From assembly GCA_031401815.1 (NCBI GenBank), contig JANNRW010000018.1, positions 1-22,065 of the forward strand: 22,065 bases of DNA, written 5' to 3'. Position 1 is the first letter of the stretch. Each line of letters starts with the position of its first letter. Made by a program: the position numbers and the translations under genes. This DNA is from JANNRW01 sp031401815. GTDB taxonomy: Bacteria; Desulfobacterota; Desulfuromonadia; Geobacterales; DSM-12255. The notes under the pieces are model-generated. The model saw nothing but the letters and a program-made list of their open reading frames with translations. It searched no databases and was not told the origin of the DNA. Below, piece by piece: positions 7,368 to 16,200 of this stretch.

Positions 7368-8447
7368 ATGTCAATAGTCAGCCGCTATCTGATTCGCTCT
7401 TATCTTGGCATGACCGGAATCTGCCTGGGTGCATTCGTATCGATTTATCTCATCATCGATTTTCTGGAGAGAATCGGCCGTTTCAGCCGCGCAGGTGCCC
7501 CGCTGGAGAGCATCATACAATATTTTCTCTGCAAGACTCCGGAGATCATCACCCAGACAACCCCTATGGCTCTTCTGATGGGGACCATCCTTACAGTCGG
7601 TGCGTTCTCCAGAAACAACGAGATCAATGCTTTAAGGTGCAGCGGTCTGAGCCTCTGGCGGATCAGCCGTCCGCTCCTGGTTACAGCCGCAGCAATCAGT
7701 CTTGCACTGCTCGCCATGGAAGAGCTGATAGTCCCTGGAGCCAATGAAAAGGTGCGCTACATCAACCAGGTAGTCATCCAGAAAAAAGATAATGCCGCTT
7801 ACTTCAGGCAGAACAACATCTGGTTCAGAAGTAACGACAGGATTCTTCAGGCAAAACTTTTTGATCCTGGCAAACAGCTCCTCAAAGGGGTTACAATCTG
7901 GGAGCTTGACAAGGGGCTGAAGCCTGTCTCAAGGATTGATGCTCCCAGTGCAACCCCCGAAGAGGGTGGCTGGCGGCTGGCTGCTGCTGAGGTCAGAAAC
8001 TTCTTGCAGCTCAACGCTGATGAGAGTGGCTCAAAAAAGAATCTTTTTCTCAAACTTGATCTACAGCCTGCTGACTTGAAGGTAGTTGAAAAGAGCGCTG
8101 ATGACATGGGCTTTCTGGCTCTCTGGCGCTACTGCAATAATCTTAGCGAAGGTGGCTACGATACTACACGTTACAGAACGCTGCTCCATGCAAAGATCTC
8201 TCTGCCGTTTTCGGCTCTGGTCATGGCCTTTCTCGGCATTCCGTTCGCATTGAAAGACAGCCGTTCAAGCGGGGCAGGGGTAGGGATAGGGATAAGTATC
8301 GGGATCGGCTTGACATGTTTCATCACCAACGCTTTTCTCCTCTCTCTGGGGCAGGCAGGGGCTCTTCCCCCCCTTGTTGCGGCCTGGGCGACAAATCTGA
8401 TATTTGCTGCAACAGGTTTATGGTTTACACTCAAGATAGATAGCTGA
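7368..8447 (+). CDS. lptG: LPS export ABC transporter permease LptG
   Basis: This is the partner permease of LptF. The 359-residue protein has the same plan: N-terminal helices (about 12-33, 55-80, 99-118), a periplasmic domain, and C-terminal helices from about 280. The MALLMGTILTVGAFSRNNEI segment continuing NALRCSGLSLWRI (67-99) is the LptG counterpart of the LptF motif. Its ATG follows the lptF stop by one base, and an AGGAG inside the end of lptF serves as Shine-Dalgarno, so the two are translationally linked. The rest of the Lpt machine (lptA, lptB, lptC) is not in this window. Confidence 0.92.
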   Translation: MSIVSRYLIRSYLGMTGICLGAFVSIYLIIDFLERIGRFSRAGAPLESIIQYFLCKTPEIITQTTPMALLMGTILTVGAFSRNNEINALRCSGLSLWRISRPLLVTAAAISLALLAMEELIVPGANEKVRYINQVVIQKKDNAAYFRQNNIWFRSNDRILQAKLFDPGKQLLKGVTIWELDKGLKPVSRIDAPSATPEEGGWRLAAAEVRNFLQLNADESGSKKNLFLKLDLQPADLKVVEKSADDMGFLALWRYCNNLSEGGYDTTRYRTLLHAKISLPFSALVMAFLGIPFALKDSRSSGAGVGIGISIGIGLTCFITNAFLLSLGQAGALPPLVAAWATNLIFAATGLWFTLKIDS

Positions 8448-8463
8448 TTCAGGAGTTGACATC

Positions 8464-9327
8464 ATGCGCCATCTAATTATTTCAGCCGCCATTCTTCTCA
8501 CCCTGTGCACCTTTTCTCTTGCAGAAGAACCTCCCCAGGAGCCTGCAATTCTCAGCATAATTCCGGGGCAGGGTGCACCCGGCACAACTGTCGTTATCTC
8601 GGGCTCAGGCTTTAGTGACCAGTCTCTGGCTTTTCTCGGAACGAACGAAATTCCGGCCAGGCTGCTCTCGCCGCGCCAGCTTGCCTTTGAAATACCGCAA
8701 CTCGCAGCAGGAAACTACGCTCTCTACCTGCAGTCGCCATCCGGCGCAAACAGCAAGGCTTACGCATTTAACGTCATACCGGTAAAACCGGTTGCAACCT
8801 CGATCTCCCCTGAAATCATCAGCTTCTGTGCGGCTGGTGATGAGAGAACTGTCACTGTAAGGGGGAAAAACTTCCTTGAAGGGGCACAGCTCCTTTTTGA
8901 TGGTGCCATTGTGAGAAGCAGACGTATCTCAATGGAAGAGCTCAGCTTCTCCGCCCCGCCAGTGCCAGGGGGCTTGCATCAGATTCAGGTAAAGAGTCCG
9001 GAAGAGACCCTCTCCGGCGCACTCGGACTTTTGATAGCAACCCGCCCGGAGATGCTGAGCGTAAGTCAGGGGAAGGATTATGTGAACTACTACGAGCTTG
9101 AAATCAGCGGTATTAACTTCCAGCAGGGGTCAAGTCTGATTGTGGACGGGAGGAAGCTGCAGAGCGGCTATGCAATTCCGGGAGAGAGAGACATGCTCCG
9201 CTTTATCAGCTGCAACAGACTGGTATATCAGCGCTACCCCCATGATCCGTCCATGAAAAGCTTTACGCTGATAGTCGTGAATCCGAGTGGCGAGGAGAGC
9301 GCACCGCTGATTGTCAGTGCGCCTTGA
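8464..9327 (+). CDS. Secreted protein with three IPT/TIG-like domains
   Basis: The 287-residue product has a Sec signal peptide (1-20, probable cleavage SLA|EE) and then three Ig-like TIG units at about 28-104, 109-190 and 195-285. Each opens with a hydrophobic strand and a G-x-N/G-F turn: ISGSGF, VRGKNF, ISGINF. The third unit is the most divergent. There is no lipobox and no C-terminal anchor, so a periplasmic location is likely. A CAGGAG Shine-Dalgarno lies upstream and the gene begins 16 bp after lptG, so it is probably in the same operon. Its function is not recognised. A link to LPS export is suggested only by position. Its last 14 bp overlap the 3' end of the converging TPR gene. Confidence 0.8.
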   Translation: MRHLIISAAILLTLCTFSLAEEPPQEPAILSIIPGQGAPGTTVVISGSGFSDQSLAFLGTNEIPARLLSPRQLAFEIPQLAAGNYALYLQSPSGANSKAYAFNVIPVKPVATSISPEIISFCAAGDERTVTVRGKNFLEGAQLLFDGAIVRSRRISMEELSFSAPPVPGGLHQIQVKSPEETLSGALGLLIATRPEMLSVSQGKDYVNYYELEISGINFQQGSSLIVDGRKLQSGYAIPGERDMLRFISCNRLVYQRYPHDPSMKSFTLIVVNPSGEESAPLIVSAP

Positions 9328-11152
9328 CCTTCTCTATAGCTTCAAGATTCCCTGCTGCCTCCCTGTTTGCAGGGTTCAGCCGTACCGCCTCCCGGATCAT
9401 CTTCAGCGCCTCCCGGCTCTTCCCCTGCCTGAAAAGAACAATTCCCAGATTATTAAGCAGTTGATCGCTCTCCCCTCCAAGCCTTATCGCTTCCCGGTAT
9501 GCAGCAGCAGCCTCATCAAATCTCTCCAGCTTCGCATATCCCAGACCAAGGTTGTAATGAGTGGTTTTTGAGTCCGGCTTGGCGCTGACAGCCCCCTGAA
9601 ACTGCTCCAGAGCCTCTTTTACCCGGTTTTGTCCAAGATAGATCGTCCCCAGGTTATTACGGGCAATATGGTCGCCAGGAGCCAATCTGATCGCCAGCAG
9701 GTAACTGCGAACTGCCTCGTCCGGGTTTCCGGATCTCTGCCAGGCATGTCCCAGACTTCCGTGGGCGCGCGCTTTCCCAGGGCTCTTTTTCACCACATCC
9801 TGCCAGAGCATTACTTCACTGCTCCAGACCCTGTTACGGGCATAGGTCGCAAATCCTAGCAAAAGACCGGCAAATGCAAAAGCTGCCACAAAACCTGTTG
9901 CGCTCCGGTGAAGATCCCCCTTTGCCAATCTGGTTGCACAGAGCCATCCGGCAGTGGAAATCGCTATCACTATCCCGACTGACGGCAGATAGATTCGGTG
10001 TTCGAACATGACATCGCGTATCGGAATGATGGTCGACTCAACAGAAAGGGTAATAAAAAACCATCCGATGCAAAAAGCCAAAATAGCCATTAACGAATCC
10101 GTATCTGTTGAACTCCGGCGAGAGCGGAACCATAGGAGAACTCCTCCTGCAGCAACAGCAGCCAGCAGAATGAATGATGCAATAACAACCGGATCCCCAA
10201 GAGTTGTGCGAAGCAGAACATCGTGATCAAGATTCTGGCCGACAGGGAAGAAAAAGAGGCGGAGATAGCTCACAATAACCGGAAACTGGGTCAACAGATA
10301 GGTCACCCTGGAAGCTGCTCCACTCTCGGCAGTCAGGCGGCTCAACTCGCCAAGCAGATCGGAGGAGAGACCGACTCTCCAGAGCAGTACAATCGGGACA
10401 ACAGTCATCGGCAAGAGACAACAGAGAATCGGCAACAGACGGCCTTTCAGATCCCCCCGGAAAAATGTCAGTTCGAACAGCAGAATCGAAACCGGTATGG
10501 TTACGGCATTTTCCTTGGTCAGCACCCCGGCAATGGCCAAAAGGAGTGATAGCAGCAGTAGCGCCGAAGCTGCAGCACGTTTCGCTGAAAGCCTTGAAGC
10601 GGCATAACATATGAGCGAACCCAGATAAAAAGATGTGGCCATAACAGCAACACGCTGGGCAACATAGGTAACTGCCTGGGTCTGTAGGGGGTGGGTGACA
10701 AAAAGCAGGGCTGCGCCAAAACCTATGAACATGGAGGGATTGAGGTAATTTTTATGCTGATTTGTGAACAAGTCCCTCAAGAGCGGCGTTCTGAAAATCA
10801 TCTGCACCAGCAGGTAAACCAGTCCGGCATTCAGCAGATGAAGTCCGAGATTGACAACATGGTACCCCGCAGGATTGAGACCCCCCATCTGATAGTTAAG
10901 GGCAAAAGAGAGGTCGCCGAATATCCGGGTTTTCAGCCTGAAATCGAACTGTTTTACCAGGGGGTTGGTCAGGATGGAGGTCACATCATCTAGTACGAAT
11001 GGGACACCAAAACTGTTGGAGTAGCTGAAGAGCCCAGCAAACAGCACCACGACAAGGGCAGAAAAGTGTACTGCCCAACCTGGCAAGACCTGCAGCCCGG
11101 AAGATATTGCCTTCTCACCGCTTTTGCTCTTTTGCTCTCTTTTTCGAACCAT
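9314..11152 (-). CDS. TMTC-like multispanning membrane protein with C-terminal TPRs
   Basis: The 612-residue protein has a basic N-terminus, around ten or more membrane helices (first at about 26-44), then a soluble tail. The first extracytoplasmic loop contains PFVLDD at 51-56 followed by a conserved NP, and GLNPAGYHVVNLGLHLLNA lies at 91-109. HPLQTQAVTYVAQR is at 154-167. These are typical of the TMTC/GT-C-like family, where the paired acidic residues bind metal or sugar donor in proven glycosyltransferases. The tail has four TPR units in register at 461-494, 495-528, 529-562 and 563-596 plus a capping helix. A glycosyltransferase role is plausible but not shown. It starts 18 bp after vapC and overlaps the TIG gene tail-to-tail. 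Confidence 0.8.
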   Translation of the reverse strand: MVRKREQKSKSGEKAISSGLQVLPGWAVHFSALVVVLFAGLFSYSNSFGVPFVLDDVTSILTNPLVKQFDFRLKTRIFGDLSFALNYQMGGLNPAGYHVVNLGLHLLNAGLVYLLVQMIFRTPLLRDLFTNQHKNYLNPSMFIGFGAALLFVTHPLQTQAVTYVAQRVAVMATSFYLGSLICYAASRLSAKRAAASALLLLSLLLAIAGVLTKENAVTIPVSILLFELTFFRGDLKGRLLPILCCLLPMTVVPIVLLWRVGLSSDLLGELSRLTAESGAASRVTYLLTQFPVIVSYLRLFFFPVGQNLDHDVLLRTTLGDPVVIASFILLAAVAAGGVLLWFRSRRSSTDTDSLMAILAFCIGWFFITLSVESTIIPIRDVMFEHRIYLPSVGIVIAISTAGWLCATRLAKGDLHRSATGFVAAFAFAGLLLGFATYARNRVWSSEVMLWQDVVKKSPGKARAHGSLGHAWQRSGNPDEAVRSYLLAIRLAPGDHIARNNLGTIYLGQNRVKEALEQFQGAVSAKPDSKTTHYNLGLGYAKLERFDEAAAAYREAIRLGGESDQLLNNLGIVLFRQGKSREALKMIREAVRLNPANREAAGNLEAIEKVKAH

Positions 11153-11170
11153 ATCTGACTTATACCGGAG

Positions 11171-11557
11171 TTAGTACAACTTCAGTCTGCTGATCTTTGC
11201 AATTTCAGAAAAATGCCTGTCACGGGTGAAAAGCTGCATATCGTGCTGAATCGCTATCGCCGCAATCGTAACATCAACAGAAGGGAGGGTGATGCCGAAA
11301 GCTCGCAAATCACGGTATAATGATGCAGCTATCAACCAGGTTTCGCGCTCACACTCTGTAAAAGGAAATTTAAGAAGACGCTCACGGATCAGTTCAAAAC
11401 TTCTCTGATCGCGAATCCCCTGAAGAACCTCCTGAAGGACAATTCCGCAGAGTGCTACCCGGTTGTGATCCTTTATCAGCAGTTCAAGGGCTGAAGCAGC
11501 CTGACTCTCAGGCGCCTGAAAAAAATCTATCCAGATCGAAGTATCAACAAGAACCAT
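11171..11557 (-). CDS. vapC: VapC-type PIN-domain toxin ribonuclease
   Basis: This is a probable type II toxin that cleaves RNA with a Mg2+-dependent PIN active site. The 128-residue protein shows the conserved acidic quartet D5 (VDTSIWIDF), E43 (VLQEVLQGI), D95 (PSVDVTIAA) and D113 (TRDRHF), so it looks catalytically intact. The frame is open further upstream, but ATG at 11557 gives the standard PIN N-terminus and a 14-bp overlap with vapB, the normal arrangement for coupled antitoxin-toxin pairs. The RNA target cannot be read from sequence. Confidence 0.93.
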   Translation of the reverse strand: MVLVDTSIWIDFFQAPESQAASALELLIKDHNRVALCGIVLQEVLQGIRDQRSFELIRERLLKFPFTECERETWLIAASLYRDLRAFGITLPSVDVTIAAIAIQHDMQLFTRDRHFSEIAKISRLKLY

Positions 11558-11753
11558 GACGCTCACGACGCATCTCGTCCAGATCTCCCTCCCAGACAAC
11601 CTTGCCACGTAATTCGAGAATTTTCTCCAGATCCCGCTGTTCCAGCAGATGTTTCAGGGCATAATTTACGATATCAACCTTTTTTTTCAATCCAGTTACC
11701 ATGCGAGCCTGCTCGTAAAGAGAATCATCAATATTCAAAACTGTCCGCGCCAT
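11544..11753 (-). CDS. vapB: VapB-type ribbon-helix-helix antitoxin
   Basis: The 69-residue protein begins MARTVLNIDDSLYEQA, the N-terminal strand and first helix of the RHH VapB family, which binds DNA as a dimer. Its C-terminal half, rich in charged residues (WEGDLDEMRRER), is the usual toxin-wrapping tail. A GGAGGA Shine-Dalgarno precedes the ATG. A long inverted repeat starts 12 bp upstream of the start codon, consistent with autoregulation by VapB-VapC. It overlaps vapC by 14 bp. Confidence 0.92.
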   Translation of the reverse strand: MARTVLNIDDSLYEQARMVTGLKKKVDIVNYALKHLLEQRDLEKILELRGKVVWEGDLDEMRRERHGSC

Positions 11754-11764
11754 AAGACTCCTCC

Positions 11765-11801
11765 AAAATGATATCTTTTATTTTCAAAAGTATATCATTT
11801 T
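11765..11801 (-). promoter_or_regulatory. Palindromic operator upstream of vapBC
   Basis: AAAATGATAT (11765-11774) and ATATCATTTT (11792-11801) are perfect inverted repeats. The symmetry continues inward as CTTTT / AAAAG with one bulged T at 11791, giving 15-bp arms around a 6-base loop. It abuts the vapB ribosome binding site, where an RHH antitoxin would repress its own operon. Confidence 0.75.
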
Positions 11802-11861
11802 GCCACAAAAATCCATACCGTTCTTCGCCGTGAGAGAGAGAGTTTAATGGCTTATGAATTT

Positions 11862-11888
11862 GGCCTGATCCGCTTTTATCCGTTAAAT
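11862..11888. repeat. Dispersed short repeat, copy B
   Basis: The sequence GGCCTGATCCGCTTTTATCC followed by GTTAAAT resembles 17873-17900 in the same orientation, sharing TGATCC, TTTATCC and GTTAAAT with small gaps. It is internally periodic (ATCCG every 10 bases). The surrounding 136 bp between the vapBC operator and the terminator at 11938 holds no convincing gene. Confidence 0.5.
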
Positions 11889-11937
11889 CCGCTTTTTTTG
11901 CGTAATCAATGCCTCGCTTTTGGCTTCTCAGGGGCAG

Positions 11938-11973
11938 AAAAACGCCCGGCTGGCATTCATACCAGACCGGGCG
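11938..11973 (-). terminator. Intrinsic terminator of the surface-protein operon
   Basis: On the minus strand CGCCCGG and CCGGGCG (plus 11967-11973 and 11943-11949) form a GC-rich stem. An inner CTGG/CCAG extends it, and five T follow. It lies about 43 bp past the stop codon of the lipoprotein gene and closes the three-gene operon. Confidence 0.9.
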
Positions 11974-12015
11974 TAGTAGCTGATTCTATTGTTCTTTGCC
12001 TCGGTGCTTCCTTGG

Positions 12016-13263
12016 CTATTCCAGCAAAATCCCCATACTGCTGGTACTGACGCTTGCACCAGTCGGAATTTTACTAGCCTCAATTATTAACGGGGTAAAG
12101 TCAGCTGCTACCGGGACTGTAGCCGTTAATGGAACATCAACATATAAGGTTGCCACTTCGCCAGATGCAAATCCGCCAGCAGCTTTCTGTATCACGATAG
12201 TCATGGCCTGGGATGAAAAAGTTGCAGCTGAGCCGGACAGTGTCTGCCCTGATGCCACAAAAACACCGGTTGCAACCAGATTTTTTACCTCTGTAGTATC
12301 AGGTACGGTGCGGATTACGACTCCTGATGGGATACCTACGGAAAACTTGATTGCGCCAACATCACTTCCATAAGACCCTGTCAGCTTGACTTTAAAGGTC
12401 TTGATCTGCGCACCGGCGGAGATGCTTCCGGCTGATGTCAGTGTAGTAATAGTTCCTTGAGTGCGGCTCGTTGTAGATATATTGCTAAATATTTTAGTGA
12501 TATTAGGATTGGTACCCATTCCGGTAGCCGCCTGTTGCATTGTAAGTGCAACCTGAGGTGAAGATATCGGCTGTGCGCTTCCGGTTGTAATGCCTGAGCT
12601 GATCTGGGCCATGGCGTTCTGAAGGTCTGTGCTGGTGGGGGTCGCAGGATTTGTACTGCTGTTGGCGACATACTGGGAAAGAGTTGCCAAAGCAGTTGTG
12701 TATTTTACCTGATCCGCTGTTGAAGCGTTGCTGACAATATCTTTGGTTGTGGGTGGGACTGGAACCGTTTTCGTAATGTTTACACCAAAGATCTGGGAAA
12801 CAGCCTGGTTTGCCGCAGAAATGTTCGCAAAGGTGCTCCCGGCACTGCGTACCGCAATATCGGTAAGAGGGGTAACCGAAATGGTCACCTGGGAAGAGGT
12901 TACACTCCCGGCAGGAAGGGCCGCCTGGAGCGCCTGCGCTTCAGGAACAATTATATTCTTGCCAGAAGCCTCGTCAAGATACGTACCAAATGCCTTGACC
13001 AGAATAGCGCCGGTGTAACCGCCGATATTGGCCGAATATTTGCCGTTAGCGTCGGTATCTGCTTCCGCAATCGGCTGTGCAGTCAGGCTGCCATCGGCAT
13101 TGATCCCATATATTTTGACTTTGCCGTTCTTGATAAGCCCTGCCTGGGCCACACCGCTTACTATTCTGCTCGGTGCGCCTCCTCCACCGCCACCACCACA
13201 GCCGTACAGAAGTGCGCTCATTGCTACTGCCGTTATCAGTCGTATAATCCACGAATTATTCAT
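12016..13263 (-). CDS. Lipoprotein with cohesin-like C-terminal domain
   Basis: The 415-residue protein begins with a lipoprotein signal and lipobox-like LYGC with acceptor C22, followed by seven glycines as a flexible tether. The +2 glycine argues for outer-membrane sorting. Residues about 35-115 look like a carboxypeptidase-regulatory or transthyretin-like beta domain (VSGVAQAGLIKNGKV, then DTDANGKYSANI). A low-complexity Ala/Ser/Thr-rich helical region spans 120-270. Residues about 282-415 have a cohesin-like pattern: AGAQIKTFKVKL, GAIKFSVGIPSGVVI, later FASGEVATLYVDVPL and VAADFTPLI. This assignment rests on pattern memory, not a search. AAGGAGAGG precedes the ATG. The gene lies 34 bp after the MBG protein gene and ends before a strong terminator, so it is the last cistron. 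Confidence 0.75.
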   Translation of the reverse strand: MNNSWIIRLITAVAMSALLYGCGGGGGGGAPSRIVSGVAQAGLIKNGKVKIYGINADGSLTAQPIAEADTDANGKYSANIGGYTGAILVKAFGTYLDEASGKNIIVPEAQALQAALPAGSVTSSQVTISVTPLTDIAVRSAGSTFANISAANQAVSQIFGVNITKTVPVPPTTKDIVSNASTADQVKYTTALATLSQYVANSSTNPATPTSTDLQNAMAQISSGITTGSAQPISSPQVALTMQQAATGMGTNPNITKIFSNISTTSRTQGTITTLTSAGSISAGAQIKTFKVKLTGSYGSDVGAIKFSVGIPSGVVIRTVPDTTEVKNLVATGVFVASGQTLSGSAATFSSQAMTIVIQKAAGGFASGEVATLYVDVPLTATVPVAADFTPLIIEASKIPTGASVSTSSMGILLE

Positions 13264-13297
13264 AATTATTCCTCTCCTTCAAATTGTTGAATGCCGA

Positions 13298-16200
13298 TTA
13301 CCAGCTCACCAGATCGACTGTTTTGCGGAGCAGTACAAGAGCATCCCCGATGTCAATTTTTGTATCAGGTTCCGGGAGATACGTTTCATTCGGACCCGGA
13401 TTAATTACTTTCAGTGGTGCCACATCCAGAACAATCAGATCCTGCGCAGTCGGCTGTTGAATCGCGCCAACGGCTATCTTCAGTGCCCTGAGTGCATCAG
13501 CAATGGATAGTGGACGATAGATGATGTTCCTCGACGCCGTAGAGGTGTTTCCGCCGGCATCAGTTGCAGTTACGAGTATGGCGTAGGTTGTTGCTGCAGC
13601 AGGGACATTAAGGACGACATTTTTCTCGAAAGCACCACTGGTTACTGTCGGAGCCGGAGAAACCGGAACTCCGTTGACAGCAAAGGTCAGGGTTATGCTC
13701 GACTGTGTATCAGATACCGTCCCCTTGACCAGATAGCTGCCAAGGGTTGTGGTAATGTCCTGAAGTGGATCCGTAATCTCCAGAGCCGGTCTATCATTGT
13801 CAAATGTTATTGTTCTGTTATCTGTAGCATTTCTGCCTGACAGGTCGGTAACCGTAACATCTACCGTATTAAGTCCTGAATTTGCGGAACTGAGCGCAAT
13901 CTGAGCCGAGAAATTCAATCCGTTCATAGTGGCTGCTTGAGGTGCACCGTTATTGACAACTATCGATACGGTGCCAGGCTCGCTGATAGTTCCGGCTATG
14001 GTCGGAGCCTGGAGGTTTATGGTACTTCCGGATCCGGGCGTTGGAGCAGTAAAGATGATGGTTGGATTAGTATCATCATAAAAGATGCTTCTGGTCGTGT
14101 TAGCACTGTTTCCTGCCGCATCCGTTGCAACAATGCTTACACTGTTCGAGCCCGTGGACAGGGTAATACCGGCAGTGAAAGCAGAACCGTTAACAGTTGC
14201 ATCCGTAGTGTTGACTTTTACTGTAACAGCATTGGCATCGGTTGCCGTACCGATAAATGTGGCGGTGTTGTTGCTGGTGCGGGTGGCATCAGCAGGGGTG
14301 GTAACAGCCAGCACAGGAGGTGTGTTGTCAACCGTGAAGGTTGCGCTTGCTCCGGAGGGTGTTGCCTGAATTGCCCCTCCGCCACTGGTGGCGCTGTTGG
14401 CGGCAATGGTGATCCCGAGTGTCCCGTCACCGGTTAGGCCGGAGATGGTCACCGTACGGCTGGCAGTGCCGGTGCCGCTGACAGCTACCGAGCCGCTTGC
14501 ATTACCGGCTGGTTTATTGAGGGTGATGTGGCTAGTTGCAAGGGTTATGGCTTCAGCACCGGTATAGGTAACAGTGAAGGTCACGCTGTTTCCGGTTTTG
14601 GCAAATAGATGTGAAGGTGCGCTGATATCAGGGGTCAGCAGGCGTGGGGTAACAGCGCTGGAAGGAGCAGATGAAGGGCCTGTACCGGCAGGCTGGTTTG
14701 TCGCATTAACGGTGAAAGTGTAAGGAGTATTATTGGTCAGGCCGGTGACAGTAATCGGGCTGACTGTGCCGGTGGCTGATTTGGTCGGATCAGAGGAGGT
14801 AACTGTGTAGCCGGTTATCTGACTGCCCCCGTTACTTCCCGGTGCTGTAAAGGCCACTGTTACCTGCCCGTTGCCCGGTGTAACAGAGGTTATTGTAGGT
14901 GCGCCAGGAGCTACTGCGGTGATGGTGATGCTGTTAGTCACAGTAGGGGAAGCAGCGCTGTAGTTGGCATCTCCGACCTGGTTTGCAGCTATGGTGCAGG
15001 TGCCTGCTGTTACCGGAGTTACTGTTGCACCGCTGACCGTGCATGACGGAGTGTTGGAGGTGAAGGTAACGGCAAGACCGGAGGTTGCTGTTGCGCTTGC
15101 GGTTGTTGTCTGTCCGTATGCAAGGGTTGCAGGGGAGAAGGTGATCGCTCCGATGGTCTGACCGGTCTTGCCGATGGAGAGGTTCGCGCCAGTGTAGGTT
15201 ACGTTGTAGTTAGCAGGCGCAGAGACGTTTACTGTTCCTTGTGTAATCGCATAGTCACCCACATTAGTGCCAGCAGCCCAGGTAAGAGTGCCGGACATTG
15301 TGTCAGGCGACACGAGACCCGTTGTGGTGTAGGTCAATGCAGGATCTGCCTCACCGTAAGCCTTGCTCTTGGCATCGGCAATGATACCCAGTGCAGCCTT
15401 ACCAATAGTCAGGTTCGCGCCAGTGTAGGTAACGTTGTAGTTCGCCGGTGCAGAGACGTTTACCGTACCTTGTGTAATCGCGTAGTCCCCAACATTCGTA
15501 CCAGCAGCGCGAGTGAGAGTGCCTGACATTGTGTCCGGAGATACGAGGCCGGTTGTAGTGTAGGTCAGCTCAGGATCAGCCGTGCCGTAGGTCTTGCTTT
15601 TGGCTGCGGCAGTAATCCCCAGTGCAGCCTTCCCAATAGTCAGGTTCGCGCCGGTAAAGGTTACGTTGTAGTTGCCAGGCGCAGAGACATTTACTGTCCC
15701 TTGTGTAATCGCATAGTCACCAATATTTGTGCCAGCAGCACGAGTGAGAGTGCCGGACATCGTGTCAGGTGACACGAGACCGGTTGTAGTGTAGGTCAGC
15801 TCAGGATCAGCCGTGCCGTATGTCTTGCTTTTGGCTGCGGCTGTAATCCCCAGTGCAGCCTTGCCAATGGTGAGGTTCGCGCCGGTAAAGGTTACGTTGT
15901 AGTTGCCAGGCGCAGAGACATTTACTGTCCCTTGTGTAATCGCGTAGTCCCCAACATTCGTACCAGCAGCGCGAGTGAGAGTACCGGACATAGTATCAGG
16001 CGACACAAGCCCGGTTGTGGTGTAGCTAAGTGCCGGATCAGCAGCCCCGTAAGTCTTGCTCTTGGCATCGGCTATGATCCCCAGTGCAGCCTTGCCAATG
16101 GTGAGGTTCGCGCCGGTAAAGGTTACGTTGTAGTTGCCAGTCGCAGAGACATTTACTGTCCCTTGTGTAATCGCGTAGTCCCCAACATTCGTGCCAGCAG

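Noticed and set aside
11847..12050. Small plus-strand ORF of 67 codons
   Set aside because: It spans the minus-strand terminator and the end of the lipoprotein gene, and has no ribosome binding site.
13937..14437. Plus-strand ORF of 166 codons
   Set aside because: It is antisense to the long Ig-like repeat gene; low-complexity coding DNA often leaves the opposite strand open.
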